64,000 nucleotides of DNA from Tilletiaria anomala UBC 951 (taxonomy: Eukaryota > Basidiomycota > Exobasidiomycetes > Georgefischeriales > Tilletiariaceae): assembly GCF_000711695.1 (NCBI RefSeq), contig NW_013546961.1:42953-106952 (forward strand), written 5' to 3'. Shown here piece after piece: positions 46,001-55,674 of this stretch; the stretch's first letter is position 1; the number at the start of each line of letters is the position of its first letter. The notes below the pieces were generated by a model that was not told the origin of the DNA, did not search any database, and was given only the letters and a program-made list of their open reading frames with translations. The position numbers and the translations under genes were made by a program.

Positions 46001-46949
46001 TGCGGAGGACATCTCTCCAGGGACGCTGCAGGAGGATCTGCGGCGCTCAAGACGGGCAGGGCCTCCATCCGAGGTTGGCTCTGATCGCTCACGCATGAGC
46101 AGCGCGGTACCTGACGATTCAGGCCTGTCAATGCGCCCTGATAATATGGCGGCGCTATCATCCGTCTCCACAGTCGCAAAAGCCGCAGCTCGTATTTCCC
46201 TGGGGGCTGCCTTCGCAAGGGGGTCTCATAGCACGCCGATCGCAGCAAAGGCGACCCGCTTGCCCGGGCTGCAGGAGAGTTGTGAAGGCGCTGCGGTACC
46301 CCGGAAGGACCTTACAAAGCCCAAAGCGGGAGGAATCAGCTCGTCAAAGCCACCCTGCTCTGCCCTCGATCTAGCACAAGTCAAAGCCGGTCTCATGAAG
46401 ACCAACGATGCCATTGGGGGCAAGGAACGTGCAGACGAACTGGCTGAAGCTTCGACATGGTGTGTCGTCAACGAACTCAAGACTGCAATGAATGGAGTTG
46501 AGCGTCCGCGCAGCTTGCAGCCAGGCGACCCAGTGTCGGCTGGCATCCTGGGCTTCCTGAGGCGGAATCGGGCTAGCATCAGCGGCAGAGTCGGCGACGT
46601 CGCCACAACCAGCCAAGCAAATGCGAGCATGGCCAACTCTTCCATCTCGTCCATCTATCCGACGCTCCCTGGCGCAATCCAGGTGCGCACCTCGCAGGGA
46701 GGCCAGTCCAAAGTTCAAGCGACGGTACTTTGCACGATGGGCCTCAACGCGTTGAAGGAGGCGCAAACGCGTTCGCAGGATCTCGCGCAGAGCCGCGTCA
46801 ACGGTACGTGGCAGAGTCCTTTGACGCTTCGCAAGCAGCAGCAGCAGCAAATGACTCGTCAGCAAGGGCACACGACGTCGGAGCTCGCAAATGGTGACGT
46901 GACATTCGACAACTCGAAGCTCTTCTGGCAGGTGAAAGAGAAGCAGTAG
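43046..46949 (+). CDS. Large disordered protein with a Myb-like segment, unknown
   Basis: Three exons (43046..44360, 44426..44724, 44781..46949) give 1260 residues. I do not recognise the family. An N-terminal helix (SITEKLAALRSRLEHAGE) is followed by a basic, Ser-rich region with SPVKK-type sites, then a strongly acidic middle (EDEGDEDEEEDAE). The only part that looks folded is around residues 850-940, SWRKSDWSVLEKMLVKHI to DWSEKAIRNKVDSLQRMLCRY, which has tryptophan spacing loosely like a SANT/Myb domain. The C-terminus repeats Gln (KQQQQQ). The composition suggests a nuclear, phosphorylated protein, but that is inference only. The ATG at 43046 is the first in frame. Confidence 0.7.
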
Positions 46950-47140
46950 TCCTCCTCCTACACCCAATTCTATTTTTCAAACTACCTGTCCGTCTCCTCA
47001 AATGTTGTGACAAATCCCGTACGATACGAATGAAATACAAATATGCCCATTGCAGATCCGGATATACTGCGAAAGCCGGTGACACGTGTACCGAGTGCTG
47101 ACTAAGAGAGGGCTGCCTGCCTGACCGGCTGACTGGCTGC

Positions 47141-50100
47141 TTATGCGAAAACGGTGCTGGCAAGCGTGACCTTGCGCATCTTCTTGAAGCTCCACGACCC
47201 CCCTTTGTCCGCCATTCCCGCGGGCACTTGCAAAAGGCCAGCTGTCGATGAGGGGCCCACGTTCGCCTTGGGCGCAGCGCCGTCCTCGGCCGAGGCCGCG
47301 CTGACCGACAGCTCCTTGCGGCTGGAGTTGGAGAGCTTGCGCCAAAAGTTGGGACGGACGGTGCTCGTGGTGCTCGACGACGTCGCACAGTCCTTCCGCT
47401 GGCTGTTGGAGCGAGACAGGCTGCTGTTGCTGCTGCCCTGCTCGCCCCCGCTCGCGAGCAGATGCGCAGGCAATCGCAGCAGGCTGTTATCGTACTGCGA
47501 GTGGCGAGACCGAGCGCGCTTGCCGGCGTCCAGATCGATGAAAGACTGTGTAGCGCGGGAGATGCTGCCTTGCACGCGGAGACTGGCATTTGCGTCAGTG
47601 GCATCACCCATCCCGAGCGCCTTGCCGCCACCATCGCTGCTGCCGTGCAACTTGCTGGCGGCCTGTCGGAGCATGCGCAAGTCCTGCATGGAACCGCTCA
47701 CGGCCATGGCGCGCGAGGTGGTGCTGCTGACCGATAGCGGCGGATTGGACTGACGACCCTGGCGCCTTAGCGTCGTCTCCAGAGTCGCCTTGTTGGTGGT
47801 GTCAGGGAGAAATGACGACAATGCCGGCTGCTGTTGTAGCTCGTACAGGGCTTCTTCACAGATGCCGAGGCGGCGCAGCGCGGCAGAGCTCAAGCCGAGG
47901 CTGCCAGTGCGCCCATGTTGCCTACGGCTATTGGGACGCGGTGGAAGACCATCCTCCTCCTCCTCTTCTTCTTCATCCTGATCATGCGCATATACAACGT
48001 CCCGCTCCTCGTCGCTGTCGCTGTCGGTGTCAATGTCCGCAAGTCCATCGGAGCCAAAGAGGCCTTGACCCTGCGCTTCTCCCTGCACGTCGTGAAATCC
48101 GCTATCCCCGCGCTCTTGATCACTAGCAGCGCCAAGCTCATCCACGACGCTCGGGGCAATCGGGATAGCGCCGGCAGCAAACTTGTTCATTTTCGCCGTA
48201 GACGCAGTAAAAGGTCGCGCAGCGGCAGCGCCTTGCTCAGCAGCGCTGCGCGCGCTGCTCGAACGTGGACGCCCATGCGCAGGTGCGGGCGCAATGATGG
48301 GTGAGCCGGCGCTGCGCGGCGTGCTGCTCGAAGCGAGCCACGAGCCGAGCAGCCCTGACGGTAAATGCGCGCGACTGCTGCTGCTGCTGCCGCTGCTAAA
48401 AGTGCTGACGGTGCTCGTGCGCGCGCCCGTGCTGGCAGGTGCTGCAGTGTCCTCGTCCAGCTGCGCCTGAATAGCGAGTGAGCTGGCGCGCCTGCGGATC
48501 GTCGGTGTCGACGGCCCAAAGGGCGCTGCGTCGGCGGGTACGGCAAGGAGGCTGGAGGAACCGTGGTTTGCTACGCTTGCACACACGTCGGCACTCGTCG
48601 CTGCGTGCGCGCACTGTAGCGCTGCACCATCGAGGTTGCAGTCGGAGTCCATCGAGACTCGGTGCAGTCGCTGACGCTCTGGTACACCCGCCAACGTGTT
48701 CTTCGCTGTCGACGCAAGCAAGCGCGCCTGCGAAACAAGGGCCGGCGAGTAGTACGTCCGAGTATCGCAGTACATCTCGCCCTCCTCGCTGCCGGTGCCA
48801 CCGGAAGCCTCGGCCTCAGCCTCCTGCTCCGTGAGCTCGGTCTGCAGGCTGCGCGCCGAGCCGGCGGTGGAAGGGCGCGAGGAACGCGAGTGCAGCGACG
48901 GACGCGTCGACGCTGCAGACGAGTGCGTGCAAGACGTGCACGTCGCGCTCGATGTGCGCCTACTGGTGCTTGCTGTTGCTGCAGCTGCAAATTCCACATC
49001 GGCGGGCGAAGAAGCTGGGGCCGGAGCCGGCACATCCTCGGTGCGGACGCGCGCCAGTGTCGTGCGGCGCAGCTGCGTAGCCCTGGGCACGGTGCGGCGG
49101 ACGCGCGCATGGCGCGGCGCAAAGAACGCGTCGACGTCATCGTCATGATCGTCGCTGGACGGGTACGTGGCGTCGGCATCAGCATCGTCGCCGTCGCTCT
49201 CCAGCTCGCCGCTGAGCCATGCGAGGCTCTTTCGGGCGTCGTAGAGCGAGAAGACGCCATGCTGCTGCGATGGTGGCGGCGGGGAGCAGCTGTCAGGCAC
49301 ACAGTCGTGTGCGTCCTCGGGGCCGGGCGATGCTGCTGCTGAAAAGCCCGCAAGCGATGACGGGTTCGTGAGCGCCGCAAAGCCACGCAGACCCATGCCG
49401 CCGCCGCTGTGCAGCTTGGCCGTGCCGCAGCTTGTCGCTGTGTCGCTGCTGCTATTACTGCTACTCGATGATGACGATGACAGCGAGGCAGCAGCGGCGC
49501 TGCTCGTCGAGCTGGCGCGCTGCCGTCTCCGTCTCCCTCCGCCGGCCGCGAACATCACTGGAGCAGAAGGGGAAAAGAAACTGTAGCCGTTCGAGATGAA
49601 GCTGGACCAGTCGTCACGTGCCTGCGCGTCCGTCTCGGCGCCGAGGGTGCGCGCAAGCAGCGCAATGTGCAGCGAGGCGTGCGAGAGGAACTCTGTGGCA
49701 TTCGCGTCTGCCTTCACAGTCGCGGTTGCCGCCGCAGAGTCCGGCTGCTTGGACGGCAGCGGCGCAGCGGGCAGCGGCGACACGGGCGGCGGCGGCGGCG
49801 GCGACTGCACGACGGATGGGGGCGGGGACGAGGACAGAGATAAAGACAGTGGCAGGCGCGCAAGCGATGTCCGGCGTGCATGGCGCGATGCGACAAGCGC
49901 GTCAGAGAGCGTCTTGCTGCGGCGCTTGCGCGTCTGCGCTACTGGCGGCGTTAGCGCTGTGGTTGCTGCTGTTTTGGCATCAGGCGGACACCCGAACAAC
50001 GCGAGGGACGCAGGCATAGACACCGCGTTGGGCAGAGCGACGCAAAAGCTCCCGCTGCGCGCGGTGTGCTGCTGCTGCTGGCGCTGCGAGGCGCTGCTGG

Positions 50101-50350
50101 TGGCCGCGGCGGCATCAAGGCCGTGCGCGACGGTGGCGGTGCTAGCACGCGGACGGCCGTACCACGATTCTTGTGGTGTAATTGGCTGCTGCCGGGCGAC
50201 GGACGACAGGGCTGCCGATGCGGCTAAAGCTGAGCCAGCAGAGGCCATGCTGGAGAACGAAGCGCTGGAGCGCGCGCGGGGCGTGCGCTCCAGCTCTACC
50301 TGCGTCGCAGCGCCGCCGCTGCTGCTCTTGCTCTCTGGAGACGACGTCAT
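47141..50350 (-). CDS. Ser/Ala-rich low-complexity protein, unknown
   Basis: A single exon of 1069 residues from ATG 50350. The protein is dominated by Ser, Ala, Arg and Thr with acidic patches (DEEEEEEEDG), has no signal peptide or membrane helix, and no domain I know. Several short motifs such as ESWYGRP and the C-terminal SWSFKKMRKVTLASTVFA look specific and may be conserved. The long open frame is partly explained by high GC, which also opens the other frames, so the gene call rests on length, the ATG and the sensible C-terminus. It faces the preceding gene tail to tail with a 191-bp spacer. Confidence 0.6.
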   Translation of the reverse strand: MTSSPESKSSSGGAATQVELERTPRARSSASFSSMASAGSALAASAALSSVARQQPITPQESWYGRPRASTATVAHGLDAAAATSSASQRQQQQHTARSGSFCVALPNAVSMPASLALFGCPPDAKTAATTALTPPVAQTRKRRSKTLSDALVASRHARRTSLARLPLSLSLSSSPPPSVVQSPPPPPPVSPLPAAPLPSKQPDSAAATATVKADANATEFLSHASLHIALLARTLGAETDAQARDDWSSFISNGYSFFSPSAPVMFAAGGGRRRRQRASSTSSAAAASLSSSSSSSSNSSSDTATSCGTAKLHSGGGMGLRGFAALTNPSSLAGFSAAASPGPEDAHDCVPDSCSPPPPSQQHGVFSLYDARKSLAWLSGELESDGDDADADATYPSSDDHDDDVDAFFAPRHARVRRTVPRATQLRRTTLARVRTEDVPAPAPASSPADVEFAAAATASTSRRTSSATCTSCTHSSAASTRPSLHSRSSRPSTAGSARSLQTELTEQEAEAEASGGTGSEEGEMYCDTRTYYSPALVSQARLLASTAKNTLAGVPERQRLHRVSMDSDCNLDGAALQCAHAATSADVCASVANHGSSSLLAVPADAAPFGPSTPTIRRRASSLAIQAQLDEDTAAPASTGARTSTVSTFSSGSSSSSRAHLPSGLLGSWLASSSTPRSAGSPIIAPAPAHGRPRSSSARSAAEQGAAAARPFTASTAKMNKFAAGAIPIAPSVVDELGAASDQERGDSGFHDVQGEAQGQGLFGSDGLADIDTDSDSDEERDVVYAHDQDEEEEEEEDGLPPRPNSRRQHGRTGSLGLSSAALRRLGICEEALYELQQQPALSSFLPDTTNKATLETTLRRQGRQSNPPLSVSSTTSRAMAVSGSMQDLRMLRQAASKLHGSSDGGGKALGMGDATDANASLRVQGSISRATQSFIDLDAGKRARSRHSQYDNSLLRLPAHLLASGGEQGSSNSSLSRSNSQRKDCATSSSTTSTVRPNFWRKLSNSSRKELSVSAASAEDGAAPKANVGPSSTAGLLQVPAGMADKGGSWSFKKMRKVTLASTVFA

Positions 50351-51708
50351 GGCGACAAGTGGCAAAGGTGCAGTCACGCGTCAGGGGATGGAGGAGGCGT
50401 GGCGGTGGGGACGCTTGTTCGCTCTACACACGCTGCGCATGCGGATGCACTGGGTGGCACGCCGCAGCAAAGGGGGGACCGCGGGCTGTGTGTATGCGAC
50501 AAGGCGTCTTGCTGTGATGAAAGGGCAGGAGGAGGAGGAGGATGAGGAGGCAGTGATAGACGGTTGGTCAGATGGGGTGGTTGTTGTTGTTGTTGTTATA
50601 CGAGCAGCGTGCAGGCCGACAACGGTCGCGGAGAGGGGGCAATGCAATACGCGATGGTGATGGTGCCATGATGCGGCGGGGCTGGGAACAGGGGTGGGCG
50701 ATGCGCCGACTGGAGAACGACACCAACAGAGGCAACAGCGACGGGGGGTGTCGGGCGGTGTTGGTTGGTGCTGTGCACTGTTTGCTGCCAGCGAAGAGCA
50801 GAGTCGATGTGAGCCGAGCCACGCACCGTCTGGTGTGGCAGATGGGAAAGAGCAAGTGCTGCTGGTGTTCGCGCTGGCGCTCGTACTCGTGCTGCTGGCT
50901 GGCTGCAGTAATCAAGGAGTGAAAAGGCGAATAGAACCTTTTATCAGCAGAGGATGAGTCGGGGGGCTTACCCTTGCAGCTCGAACATACAGGTTTACAC
51001 ACACGCGCAGCGCCCAACATAATTGTACAGGGGGGGCCAAAGGAGGTTGCGTGCATCAGTGCCTTTTCAGCCAAGCCAGCCACATGTATCTATATACTCT
51101 CGGCCGAGACAATGGCCACTACACACACGCACTCTCTCTCCCGCTCAGCCCCAGACTCTATTGCTTTCGAGTGGATACATACACACATACCAGGCGATCA
51201 AGTGCTAGCGTGGTGTGCATGCGCACACTCCATACATAAAACACACGGTGGGAACAAAAAGATGAGGCAATCTTCCGTCTTATTGTGATTCGACCCCTGG
51301 CTTCTCTCTGCTGGGAACTGTGCCGGTTCACACGAAGCACACGCAGGCAGTTGCCTCTCTGTGAGCTTGCTTGTGGCGATCATGATGAAAGGGCAGGGAA
51401 GAAAAGTCGAGTCCAAAAGATATTAGGTCGATAATGATGTTCGAATGCTCTGCTGCGGAATCACTGCTGTTATGCTGATCAGCGAGTCACAAGCGGTGAG
51501 AGTCGGAACCTCGATGCCAGAGGGGGAGGGGGGACCCGAATGCTAGTCACGCCATGCGCATGGGTCGCTGCGCTTTTTCCGCGCTAGCTACCCACCTCGG
51601 CGAGGCAAATGCTGATGAATGATGGACACGAGCGCGAGAGAGAAAACAAGACGCGGAACGTAGACTGTAAGCGCCGATATGACCCGCATGCCGGCGCACC
51701 TGGCGCCC
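50351..51708. other. Intergenic, no gene seen
   Basis: This 1.36-kb stretch lies between the 5' end of the Ser-rich gene and the 3' end of the MscS gene. It includes a GTT microsatellite and stretches rich in CA and AC. Short ORFs on both strands have no recognisable features. Confidence 0.45.
50579..50598 (+). repeat. GTT/TTG trinucleotide microsatellite
   Basis: About six tandem copies of TTG lie in the region upstream of the Ser-rich gene. Confidence 0.85.
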
Positions 51709-54700
51709 TCAACCGTCGCCGCCCTGGATCGCCACGCCCTTGCTCTTCGACTTGGCCCGCCGCTTGCGCAAGCCCGTCCCGTCCAGCTCGTCCGCCGGCA
51801 ACGCAAAGCCCATGAACGACTTGACCTTCGCCGGCGGCACTCCGCTCGTCGCCGCAGCCGCACCGTGCGCACCTCCAGGGAGATTCGGGACGCCGCCGCC
51901 ATTGCCCGCACCCGTGCCCGGGCTGGGTGGTGGTGACTGGTCGAAGCTGTCGTCGTACATCGCATGGTAGCCGCCTTCGCCGTCCGCCTGGCTGACGTCC
52001 GAGCCGCGGCGCGCGGGCAGTGCGTCTGCGCCTGGCGCAGACGCTGGCGTCGAAGACGAGTTGTCGTACGACGGCGGGAGCTGTGCTGCGTCATCGCACC
52101 AGTAGATGATCGGCTGGTTTGGCTGCGCGTAGCGGATGCCGTGCTTCTTCATGTAGTAGCACAGTGCGGCGACGAAGGCGTTGCGGCAGTACCAGCGCAT
52201 GCCCCAGTCCTGCCACGTGCGGCGGTGCGTCATGCCGACTGTGCATTCGATGCTGCGCATGTAGTTGATCTTCTGCGGTACGATCGCCGTCGTCGGCTCA
52301 AACATGCGCTCCGGCTCGGTCGACAGCCAGTGGATCATGTCCGCCTCGACCGCGTCAAGCTTCTGCAGTGGCGTGTCGAACGCGACCTGGATCGCGACCG
52401 ACTCCCACTGGTACCCGCTGCGCCTGTAGTTGGTGATCATGATCGACGCCAGCACACTGTTCGCCACGTACATGTCCGTGTTGTCCGCCAGCGTAAATTC
52501 GGATGAGAGCAGTGACATGCGCTTCACCGCCATCACCACCGTCGTGCTCTCCTTAGTGATCGCGATCCGGTCGCCCGTGTCAAACGGATGCGTGACAAAC
52601 AGGAAGATGATGCTGTCGAACACGTTCTGCGCCGATTCTTTGAAGATGAACGCAAATGCGATCCCCAGCGTGTAGAACGTCGTCAGTGTCTTGGAAATGT
52701 CGACGTCAAAGATGGCGAACGCCTCAAACATGAGGATGACAAAGACGACAAAGTAGAATATGCGCTCCAGCTGGCCCACCGCGTGGTTGACATCCTGCAT
52801 CGACTTGCTCAGGAACCGGCGCTCTTTGTACGTCGCCAGCACGGTGTTCTTAATCTCCGACTGCGAAATGTCGCCGTTGCCATCGCGATCAAACACGGCG
52901 AATGCGGCGCGCGCCTCCTGCACCGTCGCGAACGCCGGCTCAAAGTCCGACGGGATCAGATACGACCGGCGATGGTGGCCACGGAACGAGCGGAAGATCG
53001 TCTTGGCGAGCCGCTTGGCCGCCTGCGGCGAATTAACATCCGCACCGACGCCGGTCGTCTTGCTCGAGAGTAGACTGAACGGATCCGTCAGCGCAACACG
53101 CGCGATCCTACTCGCTTTACCCGCGCCAGTTCTGACCGTCGAGGCGCCAGAGCGGATCGCCTGCACCGGCATGCGAGCGATCTTCGCGGCGCCTTTGCCC
53201 CCTCTCGCTGTCACAGTTGGCGAAGTACCGCCAGAGGTCTGCCCGCTCCCATTGCTCATGCTTGCTGTGATTGCAGCAGCAGCATCCAGGTCGACGGACG
53301 AGTGTGGCATAGCCGGGCGCTTCTTGGCATGTGTCCTTTTTCCCAAGCTCGCCGACGGAGGCGCAATAGGAGAGTGCACCCCGCTGCCTGGTCCATTCGC
53401 GCTGAAGGCCAAGGGCGTCGCGCGGCCCGAGCGGCTGTGGTTCCGATCCTTCCACTTGGGTCGGTAGTCCTTGAGCCTGTCAAAGGTGCGCAGCGCATTG
53501 GTCACCGTCTCGATACGTTCCGCATATGCCGACTTGTGAAAGGACATGGCGATGCACTTGATGATGATCTTTTCGACACATATTGTGAGTATAACGAAGA
53601 ACTACGAGCGCAGTGGAGCGAGAATAAGCCAATCAGTCTCGCCACCCTTGGTCACGCGCTTGTCCAACTCTTCTCTCACTCACGAAAAACTCGACAACTT
53701 GGTAGATTCGGTAAAGATATGCGCCGCGACTGTGCGAAGGGTCGGTCTGGTTGTACAGGCCAAAGATCGGGTTGAAGAGGGTCGCCCAGCTCGCCCAGCT
53801 CATGGCTGCATATGTGATGGGCGAGATATACGCCTTGATCGCATTGTAGACCTCTGCGTACGTCTTGACCCTTTGGTTTGCCGTTCCCCAGACGATTTGC
53901 ACCAACAGGATACCCACGCGTGGGATGAGGCCGACGGAAAAGTGCAGCCACCACATGACGTGCAGGTTGAATGCGGCCCAGATGAACCACGCCTGAATGT
54001 TGTCCGCGACGTAGTCCTTGTGCGCGGTCTCCTGCGTGCTGACGCCGCCGGCCGGCCGGTAGACGAATTGAATCACGAGGACCGGAACGATGAGCAAGGA
54101 TGAGATGATCAAGTTTCCGAGGAACGTCACGCCCAGGAAGCGAATGATTGCCCACAGCGAGATTCGGCCGATCTTGACTTTGCGCTGTTGTGCGATCTCC
54201 TCTTCGAACTTGGCGCTCTCCTCGACCGCTTCATCGTCGGACCAGTTGAAGTTGGCGCCATCACTGTAATCTTCCGCGCCATCGCTCGACACTTCAGAAT
54301 CGCGCTGAGACAGGCCAGGGCGCAAAGGCATGCCTGTGTTGCTGTTGATCGGAAGGCCTTCGGAGCGAGGTACATAATCACCCTTTGCAGAGGCGTGCGC
54401 CTGGTTGTGGGCAAAGGCCCCATGCGACCCGGACGCCATGATCTGCTCCTTGCTCGGCCAGTCCGAATTGGCCCCGAGACCATCGGGCTTGCTGAGGTTG
54501 CGCATGCGCATGTCCGCCAGCGGATCCATGACGGCAATACGAGGTGCCTGCGGAGCTGCAGGCCGCATAATCCCTCGTGAAGCGATGGTTGGCGAAACAT
54601 GCACAGCCGTATCAGAGCCATTGACAGATGCATCAGCGTCAGAAAGAGGAATCTGTGTGAATGCGCCTGCGGTGGGTTGAGTCGTGCCTTCGGCCTGGCT

Positions 54701-54961
54701 TGGCTCAGGCACTGCAGCCTGCGTACCAGTGCTGTTGGACATGTCAGGCTGGGCGTTGCGCATATAAACCCCCTGTCCTTGCCTTTCGCTAGAAGGGTCC
54801 TGGACTGTAAATCTGCTTTGGTATCCTGGTGGCCCGAGCTCGTAGGGGGGAGAAGCTAATCCTCTTGTGCGCTCATACTCGGCAGAGTTCTGGGATCGGG
54901 ACCACGAGGACCGTGGATCAGAGGGCCCTCCACCCTGTTGGGGATCCCCCGAAATCGCCAT
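51709..54961 (-). CDS. EF-hand MscS-type mechanosensitive channel
   Basis: Two exons (54961..53684, 53601..51709) give 1056 residues. It belongs to the fungal MscS-like channels (Msy1/Msy2 of fission yeast), which sit in the ER or cell-surface membranes and shape calcium signals on hypo-osmotic shock. A disordered N-terminus of about 260 residues precedes four or more helices (SLWAIIRFLGVTFLGNLII onward). The splice joins YRIYQVVEFF to FFVILTICVEKIIIKCIAM, completing a helix. A canonical EF-hand loop DRDGNGDISQSE sits at 664-675. The pore helix and beta domain follow (FIFKESAQNVFDSIIFLFVTHPFD, DRIAITKESTTV). The C-terminal 100 residues are disordered. A start at the inner ATG of 53547 would lose the first helices, so the two-exon model is preferred. 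Confidence 0.93.
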
Positions 54962-55674
54962 TGTAAGCTGAGGCCGGCTTTAAGGTCCAGAAGCAGATGG
55001 CGGGGTGTGAAAGTGAGAGCTGGGAGATGCAGTTGTAAGGGCAAGCTCAATCGGCCGACTCGCTGCAAATCATAGACAATGCGGCTTGAGGGGATGTATT
55101 GCGAGCATGTGCATGCGCGTTGCGGCCACAGCGCGCGTGCTCCCCTTTCTCCTGGGATTGGTGTGCTTCAGAATAAACGTTGTTTGTCACGATGGATTTC
55201 AGAAAGACTGATAGCATGCTGCTGTGCGAGATGAACGTCGGGATGCTGCAGGTGGAGGATGAGTTTGTCAAGCTCTCCATGATGATGATTTCAAGGTCGT
55301 CGTCATACTGCCGCTGGGGAAGCCTAACCCTATCTCCCTTCGCTCGGTGCTCAGCACGAGCCCCACCTTGTGCCGCCAAGCAAAACTTTGGAAACCTCTG
55401 GTGACAGGATGTGGCGACGGCACAGTAGCAGCCCGCCAGCCCTTGACACTTTCACAGACTCGCACAGGCCATATTACTCGCACGAGCGGAACAAAGATAC
55501 CACAAATTACTCAACGCTCGCCACCCAATCATTCGTACAAAGGCAGCCCTACTACGTCATCCGAAGATCCAAACTACGCCACAGTGTCCGGGTATACGAC
55601 AGGAGCATGTGTCATGCTAGGCTACAAGGGGATTCTCCAAAGTACAGTGCGATTTTTGCTACAAATGGGACATA
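54962..55674. other. Spacer between MscS gene and MFS gene
   Basis: This 713-nt stretch should contain the MscS promoter and the MFS terminator. Overlapping short ORFs occur on the + strand (55347-55852), but they run into the opposite-strand MFS exon and look like chance. Confidence 0.4.

Noticed and set aside
49596-50660. 354-codon + strand ORF opposite the Ser-rich gene
   Set aside because: It is a shadow produced by the GC-rich low-complexity gene on the minus strand and does not start with a clear ATG context.
51709-53547. Channel protein starting at the ATG at 53547
   Set aside because: It would lack the N-terminal helices; the TAG acceptor at 53602 joins the frame to the upstream exon and completes a membrane helix.
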